A stretch of DNA of 64,000 bases from Polyporus tsugae. Lineage: Eukaryota; Basidiomycota; Agaricomycetes; Polyporales; Polyporaceae. The stretch is taken from NCBI GenBank assembly GCA_024305745.1, contig JAHRBS010000009.1, positions 1,550,001 to 1,614,000 of the forward strand, in the 5' to 3' direction. Made by a program: the position numbers and the translations under genes. Positions 1-11,433 of the stretch are shown here, piece by piece (position 1 is the first letter of the stretch; each line of letters opens with the position of its first letter). The notes below the pieces were generated by a model that was not told the DNA's origin, did no database searches, and worked only from the letters and a program-made list of their open reading frames with translations.

Positions 1-575
1 GACGTCTCGTCGTCGTCTGAAGTGGGACCAGCCCTCCGGCGCGAACGTGCATAATCTGAAAACGCCTGGCGAGAATGTGACGAGAGCGGGGGACTGAATG
101 GCGGGCTGTTGGACAGCGATAGGCGGAGATGGGGTGAAGATGATGCGCGCCTCGCAGGCCCGACGGGGGGCACCTCAGGCGGTGTGAGGGAGTATGGCGG
201 GGGGCTGCTGCTCGGAGCGCTCATCTTGCCGACAGCGGGGGTGCGGCGAGCTCGCGCGGGGATTTTTCGCGGATTCGGGGAGTCGTTGACGGTGTGTGAG
301 CGTCGGCGCGGTGTGGTACCCGGAGGATGCGAAAGCGAAGATAGAGGCGAGTTGGGGCTGGTTCGGTGTGCCTGGAGTGGAGTCAATTGAGGTCTGGCGG
401 TCGAATGGACGCGGGAGGGTGCAGTTGCCCGGGAAGCCGAAGTCGAAGACGACGATGCGCGAAGGAGGGGTGGTGGAGGGGGCAAGTCGGCCGCGGGTAT
501 TAGCAGTATGTCTACTGGGGGCGTGTAAGGCGGCGGGTCCTGCTGGAATACGTTGTCAGAGAGGAAATTCGACAT
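1..575 (-). CDS. Partial Pro/Ser-rich protein, N-terminal part
   Basis: One open frame runs on the minus strand from an ATG at 575 to the left edge with no stop: 191 codons, gene continuing outside the window. The peptide is low complexity, rich in Pro, Ser, Arg and Ala. It has repeated PPPY/PPY patches (QQDPPPYTPP near residues 11-20, SPPPYSLTPPE in the middle) and Ser-Pro/Arg-Ser motifs near the window edge, the kind of sequence that WW or SH3 domains and proline-directed kinases use. No folded domain, signal peptide or membrane segment is visible. The frame choice rests on an unbroken 575 nt and on GC-rich third positions. I do not recognise the family. The C-terminal domain that would identify it lies outside the window. 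Confidence 0.6.
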   Translation of the reverse strand, partial: MSNFLSDNVFQQDPPPYTPPVDILLIPAADLPPPPPLLRASSSSTSASRATAPSRVHSTARPQLTPLQAHRTSPNSPLSSLSHPPGTTPRRRSHTVNDSPNPRKIPARARRTPAVGKMSAPSSSPPPYSLTPPEVPPVGPARRASSSPHLRLSLSNSPPFSPPLSSHSRQAFSDYARSRRRAGPTSDDDET

Positions 576-650
576 GGTCGCCTCGGGATCGTGAGCGATC
601 CGCGCGGAGGAGGAACGATAGAGTAACACTCGACGAGGCTCACCGGTAGG

Positions 651-658
651 TATATATA
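651..658 (-). promoter_or_regulatory. Possible TATA element of the partial minus-strand gene
   Basis: A TATATATA run lies about 75 nt upstream of the ATG at 575, a plausible core-promoter distance. It is a simple AT run, so the call is weak. Confidence 0.3.
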
Positions 659-1791
659 TGCGCTCGATTATCGTCAATGGTGAAGGAATCGAGGTTGAAG
701 TCCTTAGGAATTCTAGGGCCGTTCCAGCCCGTTGTCGTCGCGGAGAATGCGCAAGCTGCGATGACGGCAGTCGTGACTCGTGAGCCAGGAGACCCGTCAC
801 CCTCGTCCTGAGGCGCTGTCAAGGGGATTCGGCTCGACCCTTCTTTTCCTCCTCCCACTCACCCTTCAGTCCACGCCGCCCGCATTTCATCATTGCATTT
901 CATCATATGTCCTTGCTAGCATGCACCCCCTAGCTTCTTGCATTCTTCTGGCCGAACGCTCAGGGCCGCCGATGAAAATCTAGTTTGCATGGGCAAGACG
1001 TCATGCATTACGGCCGAGGTCGGCGAGGGTGATAGAGAGGATGAAGGAAGAGGGTCGGTAGGTAAGGCCTTCAGACAAACTTTTTCCTACCGCCTCTTCT
1101 TATCCCAAAAGTCATCAGCCGAACCGTTTTCAAGGCGAAGCACCCTGATTGTATGCACGCGACTTATGTGCCCATGGTGCCACCTCCCTTCTGCTGCGTT
1201 ATCTGCAGGCATCTCGCTCCACGTACCGATTCAAGATCAGCGTTGTGGAGACTGCCAGACGTCAAGCTTTAAGGGCCAAGGCGGCCAGATGTTCAAGATG
1301 GGCTGGTTATTTGCCGGATTCCTTGCGAATGGCTCGCAGGGAAGGGACCCTCGGACGTGCTCTACAATGCACCCGGAATATAGTACATGGTGCGTCTCAC
1401 AATCTCTGCTTCCGTCTGGTCGTATCGGATTCGGTATGCGTTTTTTCCATCCTGATTCCTATCATTGTGGGCATTGTTCGATTGCAGCATTGAACGTGCG
1501 TTCTCTGCTTCCCTGATCTATTATATGAGACACAGTGGTCTAACACCAGGGCATGGACTTGTGGGACACCACGTTACATTTTAAATCAATTGTGGCCTCT
1601 GGCCATTTGGGACAAAGGTGCTGCTTTCCGTCTGATGCTTGTCGCATGCTGTTTACGATATCGATGTACCAAGCATATGCATAGGGCTAGCAGCGTGCGT
1701 CGTCCTGACACCGGATTCCGGACTCCCATAAAAAAAGTACCCTTCCCCGGGCTCCCGCGCATACCATCTCGCACCCGTCGCACCCGCGTCG

Positions 1792-2013
1792 ATGTCTATG
1801 GCGTTCTCCCACTCCCGTAACGCGCCATCCCGCTTCATTTGCGTGTCTTTGTCTCCTTGCCAAGACGTAGTGCCTCTTTCCTTGGGGTTTCCCTGCCGCC
1901 GTCCCGCGACCGACGCTAGCCGCGATACGATGCCCACACACGAATTTGACGGGATGATCGAGGACGTCGGTCTTCTCCTCGGGGTCGTCGTACCCCACAA
2001 GTTCATCGACTGA
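1792..2013 (+). CDS. Doubtful small ORF, 73 codons
   Basis: An ATG-to-TGA frame with mostly G/C third positions in its second half. The translated C-terminus is hydrophobic (GLLLGVVV) and ends in a short charged stretch. No homology is recognised, and an antiparallel frame over the same bases is equally open, so this may be chance. It is recorded only because the stretch otherwise has no gene. Confidence 0.15.
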   Translation: MSMAFSHSRNAPSRFICVSLSPCQDVVPLSLGFPCRRPATDASRDTMPTHEFDGMIEDVGLLLGVVVPHKFID

Positions 2014-2680
2014 CGTGGACTCTCGACTTCATGGTCATCTCTTTCACCTTATATTGTTACACTTCCCCTTGGCTTCCTTTGATTCCGCTCGCCGGACTCT
2101 TGTGTGATGAAGGCTCGCTCTCCGTCTTTTCCCCTTGGTTACTTCTTAATAGCGTAATCTGAACACCGGATTTCCAAATCGAAGGTCTGACTACGGCGAA
2201 TTTTTATCCTGCTTCTCAATGGTCATGCATTCACCACTTAAAACCCAACTCATATGCATGATCCCATTCCAGGTCGACGGGGTTCCGGCCCGGCTGCATC
2301 TCCCGACGAACGGACGTCAGTAAGAATGATGAACGTTCAACGTTTGAACAACTTGAACGGCCGTGACCCCATGACACATGCACGGAAGCAAATCAGCACT
2401 TTAATAATGTGCTTCGACATGTGATCTGGCAGGCACAACGGCCTAAACGGCGGGTAATACCTTTGATAGAGCAGCTGACGATGCCCTGGTCTTCCATCGT
2501 GCACGGCGCGCCGAACTGCTCGGGGTTCTTGTGACCATTCCCCAAGTTGGCGCCGACCCGGAGAAGCGGCTCTCGTACGTAGTGCGGGGGAGAAAATATA
2601 TAGTGCGAGGGCCCGCGGGAAGGGCATGCTGCGTTGGCGGTGCGCACCCCACCCTTCGCTTCAACTACGCAACGCTAACG

Positions 2681-4380
2681 ATGTCGATTCCAGGCTGCGA
2701 CACGCAGGGAACCCGCGGCCCGGAGCCATCTCAAGATGTCGAGAAACAAGAAATCAGCGTCTTGGAGTCCGCCAAGCAGGAGGAGGTCTTATCGACGAAC
2801 GACCCGGAGCTAGACCCAGAGGCAGAAAGGAGGTGAGCAAATGTAATTTGCGCCACCAACCGTCAACTAAGGATCTCTGTGTTAGGCTAGTAAGGAGCAT
2901 TGATGCGCGCATTGTACCCACATCCATGGCCATTTACCTATTATGTTCTCTCGACCGCTCGAATATTGCAAGTCATCCTTTCGGCTTGCATTACGCCTGT
3001 GCTGAAGGTCCTTCCATCGCAGGGAAATGCGAAGATCCTCAACACCAACACAGGACATTCCCTCCTGCAGACGCTGCACATGACGAACCAGCAGTACCTC
3101 ATCGCGCTCATGATCTTTTTTGTCTCATACACTGTCTTCGAAACACCGTCAAACTACATGCTCAAGAAGTTCCGCCCCTCACGCTGGATCGCGTTCCTCA
3201 TGTTCTCCTGGGGCGCGATGACGATGATACTCGGTGGCGTCAAGAACTTTGGTGGCCTCATCGCGGTGCGCTTCCTCCTGGGGATGTTCGAGGCGGGCTT
3301 ATTCCCCGGCATGGTCTACGTCCTCACTTTCTGGTACCGGCCTGAGGAGCGCGCGTTGCGCATCGCCCTGATCCTCGCGAGCGCGACGCTCGGTGGCGCG
3401 TTTGGCGGCGCGATCGCATACGGGGTCGGCAAGCTGAACAGCGCGCACGGCATCGAGGCATGGCGCTACCTTTTCATCATCGAGGGCGTACCATCGTGCG
3501 CCGGCGCGGTCCTCGTCTCGATTTTCTTCCCCGACTATCCGGAGACGGTGCCCTGGCTGTCGGAGGCGCAGCGCGAGCTCTCGATAGCGCGACTGAAGGG
3601 CGTCGCGTCGCTGGGGCACCACCGCATTACGTGGGCAGAGGCGAAGGAGACGTTGCGGGACTGCCGGTTGTACGTGCACTATTTGACGTACATTACGATC
3701 TCGGTGCCGTTCTCCAGCATGTCGCTATTTTCGCCGACGATCGTCTCGGGGCTGGGGTACGAGGGCCTGAACGCCCAGCTGTTCACGGTGCCGCCGTACG
3801 CGATCGCCTTCGTGATCACGGTCTCGGTTGCATGGGTGTCGGATAAGTATGAGATCCGGGCGCTTGGGTGCTCCATTTCGATGTTGATCGCGGGAGCTTC
3901 CTTCGTGGTCGAAGGTGAGTACATCCCGCGTTTTCGTAGTGTTTGAAAACGAAACCTCATCATCGTCGACATATAGGTGCTCTCCCCGCCGAATCCTTCA
4001 AGCTTCGCTACGTGTTTTTCATCATCGCGCTGTCCTTTGCGTTCGCATGTATACCTCCTCTGCTGAGTTGGTTGACCGCGAATCTGCGGGGCACTGGCGC
4101 GGCGACCTTAGCGGTACCTCTGAATGTCTCTATCGGGCAGATCGGGCAGATCATCGGTGTGTGCGATTCTATCTGCGCCTACTCACCGTAATTTATCTGA
4201 GCTCTCGAGCCATCAGGTGTCTACATCTACAAGGCGAACGAGTCACCGGGATACCCAACCGGCCATTATACGAACGCCGGCTTCTTGCTCGTCGGTGCTC
4301 TGGCCGTGCTGGGACTCAGGGTAATGTACATCCAGCGCAACAAAAGACTAGAGCCAGGGGCGAGGAGATGGCGACTGTGA
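2681..4380 (+). CDS. MFS permease, allantoate/Dal5 (anion:cation symporter) type
   Basis: Predicted 489-aa plasma-membrane transporter with five exons: 2681-2832, 2886-2967, 3023-3914, 3977-4156 and 4217-4380. The N-terminus is a soluble acidic tail. It is followed by the motif (K/R)RLVR-ID of this family and LLCSLDRSNIGNAK in TM1, then the MFS signature region (SRWIAFLMFSWG, RFLLGMFEAGLFPG, FWYRPEERALRIAL) and EAWRYLFIIEG at the end of the first six-helix half. The second half contains a long loop with a GHHRITWAEAKE patch and SDKYEIR before TM9. Length and motifs match fungal Dal5/Tna1-like permeases, which import allantoate, nicotinate, vitamins or small carboxylates. The substrate cannot be told from sequence. 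Introns 1, 3 and 4 are GT-AG. Intron 2 (2968-3022) starts with GC, and only this join keeps TM1 in frame. Start chosen at the only ATG in the first-exon frame. Confidence 0.88.
2968..3022 (+). other. GC-AG intron in the MFS gene
   Basis: Exon 2 ends at ATT and is followed by GCAAGT. The acceptor is GCAG at 3019-3022. Splicing joins LDRSNI to GNAKIL, the canonical TM1 sequence of the family. The only nearby GT (2972) leaves the wrong phase for every local acceptor I tried. Confidence 0.75.
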
Positions 4381-4639
4381 TGGCAAGGCGACTGTACAGT
4401 ACGATACTCAACGATACGAGTTGCACTCTTGGGCTTTGATCACACCGCTCGAGATGACAAGTGCCAAGTTGCGAACTCTGGCCATGCATTGCACGCCGCG
4501 GGACTATCAACTACACAAGACATGCATGCAGGGCAACAAGACATGAGAGAGGAAGGAAGTAAACCGGCGATGACTACAGGCAAGTACAACACATTAACTG
4601 CCTCCTAATGATCTCATACACTGCCCGGACTACAGCTAG

Positions 4640-6566
4640 TCAATCTTTGCGTACTCGCTTGTGTTTTTGGGATTTCATCTTCCGCTCCCGAACATCTTCG
4701 GCTTCGACGGCATCCTCCACCGACTCATCAATCGTAGAACCCCTCTGCCGTTTGCGCGAATTCCCCTTCCCGTCGACCATCCCCGAGCTCGACAAGATGC
4801 CTGCAACCGCAACCTTCGCGCGTGCCGCGACAGACAACTTAGCAGCAGAGGTCGTGGTTCCCGGCGGGCCAACCCCGAGCTGCGCCTCGGCCGGAAAACG
4901 CTCCTCGTACACCTCCGTCCGCTTCTTGGGGATGATGGCCGGAGGGGCCGTGTCATGAGGAAGCCGCATGCCAACCTCCGCCTCGAGTTTATCAGCCAGT
5001 ACCTCCAGAGAGGTCTTGACCTGCGCCTCCACCTGGGTGAACTTCTCAAGCTGCTGCTGGGTCTCGAGGGCCTCGATGGCGCCGTGCGGGACGAACTCGA
5101 GCTGCTGCGGGAGCGCTTTGAGCATGGCGATCGCCTCTTCGCGCGTGAGCTCGTCGATGGGCTTCTCGTGCTCTACCGTGATGTGGATGGCGTACGCGGA
5201 GGTGGACGGGTCTGAGACGAAGGGGAGGACGTGTCGTTTGGGGGGTTGGTTGTTGGGTGGCTCGGGACCGGCGGTGTCCGGCGACGACGAAGAGGAGGAT
5301 CCAGCGGGTGTCTGCGAGGAAGAGGGCGTGGGATAGGCCGCTGAGGACGAGCTATTTGCGGCGGGCGTGGGGCTGCTGGTCGAATCGGTGCTAGCTGCGT
5401 TTCCGGGGTTCGGCCGCTCTGCCCACTCGGCGTAGGCAGCCTGCGTACGCCTGGAGCAAGTCATTTGGTGAGTGACGGCGCACGTTATATTAGGCGGGGC
5501 TGCAGACAACGCACTTAAGATGCTTCACCCATTCACCAGCTTCCAGGGATGTTCTGTTCGAAACGTCGTCATGGAGGTGCCAGAATTCGTTCGCGTCCTG
5601 GGTCGCGGCGGCGCTGAGGAAGCGCATGTTGTCGAACTCCTTCTCTGTCTTCGCCTGCACTCGCTGGAACGTCTCGCGCATCGTCTCGAGGCCCTCCGTG
5701 AGCTTGTTCACCTTCACCATGACGTGCGGCTCGAACTGCGGGCCGGCGTCGCTCTTGGCACGGCTTGTCTCGCCGGTGCCCTTTTGCTTCTCGGAAGGCA
5801 TGGGCGGGTGGAGTTCGGGGTGGGCGAGCTCGTCGACCATCGCTTTCTCGTGACCGTAGGCTTCCGTGCTCTCAACGAGGGCAGAGTCGGATTTCGTTAT
5901 GCAGATTCGGTTTGCCTGGTCGTTATTCTTTGCCTTCTGACTCGGTGTCATCGCCGGGTCCGCGATAAGATGGAGCCTCCCGTTTGAGGGCTTGATAACG
6001 GGGAGTTTCTTCAGGTCGGAGTGTTGGCTGACCTTGAGCTCGACCTTCGCTTTCAGGAGGGAGTACCCGTATCTTTTTTTGCGTTGGGGAGAGGGGATTA
6101 AAAGGGCACTTTGGCAAGACTCGACGGTTCCGGTGCAAACTTACTGGAGCTGTTTAAGGACTTGGTTTGTGTGCTCCAGCAGATACTGGCAGAACAAGAA
6201 GTTCGTTTCGAGGGATGCGTGTTCCTGGTGCACTTTTGCGATGTCTTCGTCGAAGCGCGTCGTTACCGTGCTCAGGTTCTTAACATAACCGGAGACGAGA
6301 GCGTGCATGGTCTCGAGCTCTGTGGCGAGGAGGTCGATGGCGTCTTCTGCGGTCTTGCACTTCTTGAGGTCTTCGCGGAGCGGCGTGGGGTTCTCGTAGT
6401 AATGCTGGAAGTAGAGGAACTCGGCGGGCTTTGGAGGAGGTTGGCGGAGCAGATCCTTCGGTACGTCGACGAACCTTCCGTCCTCTGTGATCATTTGCCG
6501 GAGCTCCAAAGGAAAGCTGGCGACAGGCTCTATAGTCGGCTTGGTGGAAGCGATGGCAGAGGGCAT
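4640..6566 (-). CDS. Nuclear coiled-coil protein of unknown function
   Basis: Three exons on the minus strand (6566-6145, 6072-5515, 5450-4640) give 596 aa. Both joins are GT-AG and phase-consistent: the first restores LKQLQYGYSLLKAK, the second KHLKRTQAAYAEW. Residues about 15-180 are helical with leucine/charged heptads (ATELETMHALVSGYVKNL, RFDEDIAKVHQEHASL). The middle has another helical stretch (VNKLTEGLETMRETFQRVQ), followed by a Ser/Thr/Pro-rich linker and a third amphipathic segment near IEALETQQQLEKFTQVEAQV. The C-terminus carries basic clusters (SRKRQR and KSQKHKRVRKD) that look like nuclear signals. The start is the ATG at 6566; upstream in-frame codons are non-ATG. It is divergent from the TPR gene at 7287 and probably shares its 720-bp promoter. 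I do not recognise the family; a scaffold of a nuclear complex is only a guess. Confidence 0.75.
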
Positions 6567-7286
6567 AGTGACCAAGTGCGAAGATGGTGGAGAGCGATAG
6601 AGTAGGGATGTTCAGTAAGGATGCTGGATAGTTGCGGTATAAGTATGTGGGCAGAGTGGCGCGGACTAGCAAGAGCCGAGTGGCTCACCGGAGAACAAAG
6701 CATTCCCCGTACTAGTAGTAGTGGGCGGCTATGGCAACGTACGCCTTGTTCCTCATATTTGATCTCGATATCAACAAAAGGACAATTCTGTCTCAAAGTT
6801 CATCCCTGTACCCAACAATAAGTGTACGGTTGAGGTGTATGTGGTGAGACTTCAAGTTGGTTAACGAGTCGGTTCAAGCACTGGCCCGTCAAGGCGGCGC
6901 GGCGAGTGGCGGCGGAGCCAGTCTGTCCTCAGCCTGGACTACCTGCCACAGTGGTGGCCACAATGCTTTGCTTTTATGTGGCTCAAATTATGTGTACGCC
7001 CTTCTTCACCGGATCCCTAATCTATAGAGGCTGAGGGTCAGGATGCTGTCCAAACCGTGGCTCCTCGGACTCGTGAACCACGTAACCCCTTTTGGATAGG
7101 GAGAACATTTCAAGGTTAGGGTTTATGTCAGGGTAGTGAATATTTGAATGCTGGTAAACTTCAAGTGGACGGCATTCTTCTCCTTTTCCTTTTCCTTTTC
7201 CTCGTCCTCGCCCTCGCCCTCGTCTTGAACCTGACCTTCACACTTTTCTTGGCATCTGGTTGCTTGTCTCTGAACGGGAGGAGAGT
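6567..7286. promoter_or_regulatory. Shared divergent promoter region
   Basis: The 720 bp lie between two head-to-head genes, the coiled-coil gene (-) and the TPR gene (+). I saw no clear TATA box. The + side ends in a pyrimidine-rich tract just before the start codon, a common feature of TATA-less fungal promoters. Confidence 0.4.
7175..7226 (+). repeat. Pyrimidine tract with TCCTTT and CCTCG tandem units
   Basis: Three TTTTCC-type units are followed by repeated CCTCG units, all on the + strand, about 60 nt upstream of the TPR gene ATG. It is probably a CT-box near the transcription start. Confidence 0.5.
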
Positions 7287-10200
7287 ATGGCCCAACCCAG
7301 GTCCCACCATTACTGGCAGCAGCTCAGAGGGGCCTTAACGGCAGGACAGTGGGATGCGAATACTCCTGCCAAGGACTGGCACCAGCGACCGTGCTCCTGG
7401 TCTGAGCTCATCCGCAAATTCCTCAAACACAGTCCGGAACATCGCAACGTCGCCGAACTCGCCTCGCAAACTCAAGCCTTGTGCCTCCTCCTCTCGGCCA
7501 ACGCTACCAGCCTCGATGGCGGCGAAGTGGGGCCACTGGGGCCACTGGTGTTGGGAGAAGAATGTGCGCTGCCGGAGGAGAGGATAGAGGAGGCTATGGT
7601 GGGGTATGATTCTCTGAAGCAGCTGGATGCGAGTCGTTCCGATGTACGTGAAGCAGTGAGTCAAATTCAGACGCTTTTTGACCTGTGTCGCTCGAAGTCT
7701 ACGAAAGCTGCGCTGGCGTTCTACGCCTTCGCTCTACGTCGGCCCTCTGAGTGCCTTGAACACTTGTCGCAAGTCAAGGACCTGGCAGGCGAGCAAGGCT
7801 TCCAAGGTTCCATCCCACCCTCTGCAACCGGAACGACTCGCTCGGCTGCGACGCTGCACGTCCCAGGGGCGGGCTCTGACATTTCTCTCTCTTCGTCTTG
7901 GACAGGCAGCTTTGTGTCTGCACAATCGACCGCGTCAATAGCAGACATCAATGAAGGAAGGGCATGGTCGGCGGTGGAGCGCATCCGGAGTATCTGTCTG
8001 AAAGGTACGTGCATCGGACGTGTCTCCATGATGGGCAGTGGCCCATATCTATCTCCCTCGGAACAGGCTTGTACGTGGCCGTGATTTGTCTCCTGGTCAT
8101 GACCCTGGTCGTAACGCAGTTCAGAACCTGAATCTCGGAGGCACTGCACGATGGTCTGCCACCTGTGCTCATCCGGCATTCCAGTCCTGAACGGGCGTGT
8201 AGACAGGTTGGTGACAAGAGGCAGGTCACCGGCTACCTACAAGGCTGTTCCGGAGATTGGTATTCACCAACGCCCATCGTGCCATGGTCCATTTATGTAC
8301 GACCTTTGCAGGCATGTCTTACGAGGTCCTCCACGCCGACGACCCGGAGAAGGCCTTTTCCACCTACTTGCTTGCATCTGGCATCGTCACCAGTGCGGTA
8401 GCAGAAATCCCTGCCTCGGTCCCCTCGTCCACCTCCCAGGTCTCTGCGACGTCCGACGCTAGCTCCTTCGCCCGTTATCGCGAGCTCTGGCGATGGGCAG
8501 AACGCGTCCTGCGGAGAGGTATCATCATCGGTGCTCGACTGTGCGACGTTTCGCGCATGGACGGAAGGAATGGCTCTCTCTGGCAGCTCTTCCAGCAGTA
8601 CCACGCGTGCTCCGCCCATTGGCCGCCGACCTTCCGTCCCGACCAGCGCTCGGTGATCGCAGTGCTCCATCTCCGCGCCTTCATCCTCAAGGCGCGTGCA
8701 GCCCCACAACCGAAAACCCGTTCGCATCGGTGGATAGGGACGGCGCGCTCAATCGTGCAGGAGTACCGGGCAATTCTGAGCGTCTGCACGAAGTTCCCGA
8801 AGGCAGGCGAGCGGAATTGGAAGGTGGAGGACCTAGTGGATCTCTCTGTCGCCACTTGGGAGGCGGATGGCGGTGTGGGGGAATACGCGGGATGGGTCAT
8901 CGACGTGAGTTGCAAGAAGAAATATTACGTGTCGCAACTGAACACGTCGAGCAGGTCCTGTGGTGGGCGACACGGCTCACGTTTAACTCGTTCCGGATAT
9001 TCCGCCATATGAGCCGGCTCTTTTACGTCGCGGGCGATCCAGAGCTCGCGAAGCGGACTCTGCGCTTGTATATTCAGGTCGTCAGCAAGTCTCGCCAGGC
9101 GAGTATGGATGAAGACGACGCCGCGGCTCATGAGGCCGGTGGGGCATTTGGTGCAGGTACGGATGTGGACTCCGACCTACTGTGGGTGCAGACCTGTGTC
9201 CTTGGTTCCCGGATGCTCTCACGGCTGGCGCTTGCGGAGGAGGATGTCGGTAAGGCAATCGAGAATGCGCGCGAGGCGGGTGAGGTTCTTGTGCAAGCAA
9301 AGTCCCGCTTGGACCAAAATGACAAGGAGCTGGTCGCCAGCGTGCAGCTTGCGGAGGCGATCTGGCACATCGGTACAGCGTACACTGGTGAGCGTACCTA
9401 TGCGACGTGTCCTATCTCGCGCTCATTCCTCTCCTCAGAGCAGGACCCCTGGACAAGGATAGAACATTTCGAGGATTCGTTGGCATTGCTCAACGCGTCG
9501 CTCAAAACGCATCCCACCCCCTCCACTCATCACCATCTCGCACTTGCGTATCTTCGTCCAGGCGTAACACAGGATATCGAGAAAGCTGTCGTGCACGCTC
9601 GTGCCGCCGTCGAAGGCGACCACGCGGAGGCACGCCATTGGCATCTGCTGGGCCTCCTACTCACGTCGTCAGGGGAATGGCGCGCTGCGAAGGAGGTCCT
9701 CGACATGGGCATCAGCGTTGGAGACGCCGACGTTGTGGACGAAGAGGTAGACAGTGTCTCGGCCAATGGGCAGGCTTCCGGGAACGGTATCTCGCCCCCT
9801 GACTTCTCCGGGGCGTCCTCGCCGAGAAGCAATGGCCATGTCGAGTCGGAGGAGCCGGTTGCCCCTCGCGAGCCGGTACGGTTGCTAGAGCCGGGCTGGA
9901 CAGAGGTTCCATCCTCTGCGGCTTTACTTCAGCCCTACGTCGACCGTCCGTGGCCGAGCAGGCAAGATGCCTTCGAGCACGCGCTTCAGCTTAGGATGTC
10001 GCAACTTACATTAACGGAGTTTGTCGAGGGTCCGGAAGGTACTGGCGACAAGTGGGTGGAGGTATTCCAGTGGTTCTCCGAGCGGAGATCGATGGTTTCG
10101 GATGACCGTACGCATGACTTTTACTGCATCGCAAGCTCTCGTCTGATCATTGTCTTTGGTCAGGACGAACGTCGATCGACAGTCGAGGGTCTCAGGACAA

Positions 10201-11433
10201 CATTCGTCCTTCATCCATGCTCTCGGGCGGCGGGCGACAGGAAATGCGGTCCTCCTCCATGTTCCCGCCTGTCCAGGAGCAGCCGGAGAACCTGCTTACC
10301 GTGCCGGAGCATCCGATCCCAATCACTGTCACTCCGGCATCTCCAATGGCGCACACTCCCGCATTCTCCCAAGAACAGCTGGGTGGCGATCTTTCCGCAT
10401 CAGGTCCCTCCCGCGAAGCTCAGCCGTCAGAGAAGTCTCGCCTGTCTATCGATACGACCCGCGGCAAGGGCAAGAAGGTGCGGGAGGTGTTCATTAGCGG
10501 TGTGCACAAAGGCCGCGCGCGCGTCACGACGATCTCGAAGAAAATCGGCCACAACGTCCAGCACGTGGGGAGACACAACAGCATGCACCTCAAGCGGTCG
10601 AACTCGGCCCCAGGTACGATTCCTTTGTTGACATGCATTTGCCCGCGTTTGACTGACTGTGCGTCACCCCAGATTTCCATGGCTTGCTCAACGATCACAC
10701 GCCTTTCCAGGCGTCGTCAATCCATTTGCGGCAGCACCTGAGCATCTACGCCACTTCTCAGATCGACCTCGGGGGATCTGAAGCGCCGCCTCCCCCGCCT
10801 TCTCTCCCGCCGCCTGAACCCACTACTACGATTCCGCGGCAGAAGGCCAGGGCTGTGAAGGATCGGCGGTTGTTGAGCAACCTTTGGTTGATGTCCTCCG
10901 CCACATTCCGAAGACTGGGTAAAATCGAGCAGGCGAAAGGCGCCATTCAAGAGGCGGAGGTGCGCGACGAGAATAATCCTGCTGTTTGGGTACAGGTAAT
11001 ATCTCTACTCTTCATAGCGCCGCGTGCTTTTTGGCTGAATCGCGTCTCGCAGATGGGTTTGTACCACCTCGCGCTCGACGACGACCGGCGGGCCATGGAG
11101 TGCTTCCAGAAGGCGCTCTTCGTCGCGCCGAACGACGTGTCGGCGACGATCCACCTGTGCCGCATCTACCTCGCGTCCGCGCAGAACTGCCCAAAGTCAC
11201 AGGACCGCCTGGAGGACGCCGATCGTGACAACGTCGACCTCTCCGTCGGTTTGTTGTCGGAGCTCACTAAGGGGGCGGGATGGGACGTGCCTGAGGCGTG
11301 GTACTTCTTGGGGAAGATGTACGCGCTGCAGGGCAGGAAGGACCGGGAGCGGGAATGTCTATGCTTTGCGTTGACGCTGTCGGAAAACCGGCCGTTGCGG
11401 GACATCGGGAGCGCTATAGGGTGGTGTTTGTGA
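7287..11433 (+). CDS. TPR protein of the Ypp1/TTC7 family
   Basis: Seven exons (7287-8004, 8312-8904, 8955-9387, 9439-10107, 10164-10613, 10673-10995, 11053-11433) give 1,188 aa. All joins are GT-AG and keep frame; introns 3 and 6 are multiples of three. The N-terminal half has the long helical repeats of this family (ELWRWAERVLRRG, HLRAFILKARA). Central TPRs include THHHLALAYLR and HWHLLGLLLTSSGEWRAAKEVLDMG. A disordered Ser-rich insert with a basic patch (GRARVTTISKKIG) lies around residues 810-960. C-terminal TPRs read VWVQMGLYHLALDDDRRAMECFQKAL and AWYFLGKMYALQGRKDRERECL. Family members recruit the PI4-kinase Stt4 to Efr3 at the plasma membrane to make PI4P. Family assignment rests on overall architecture and the C-terminal repeats, not a database match. 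Intron 1 is unusually long (307 nt) and palindromic; see the separate entry. Confidence 0.75.
8030..8278. repeat. Imperfect inverted repeat filling intron 1 of the TPR gene
   Basis: Arm 8030-8138 is similar to the reverse complement of 8173-8278, starting with GATGGGC on both and sharing blocks such as GGAACAG-CTTGTA, GTTCAG and CTGGAAT/CTGAATC. The loop is about 34 nt. The intron (8005-8311) is otherwise just splice-site sequence, so the hairpin accounts for its excess length over its 50-60 nt neighbours. It could be a MITE-like insertion or a local inverted duplication. Confidence 0.65.

Larger units (their letters stand above)
576..2680. other. Intergenic, no supported gene
   Basis: About 2.1 kb between the divergent partial gene and the MFS gene. 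Frames on both strands are open in places, but I found no splice-consistent gene model and no recognisable domain. The one candidate, a short ORF at 1792-2013, is listed separately. Confidence 0.4.

Noticed and set aside
938..1516. 192-codon + strand ORF
   Set aside because: No recognisable motif, mixed codon preference, and a start that precedes no plausible promoter. It is not supported by a splice model or family resemblance.
8493..8954. Start of a 712-codon frame within the TPR gene
   Set aside because: The first part of this frame overlaps exon 2 of the TPR gene in another register. Only from 8955, after a GT-AG intron, is it the true coding frame.
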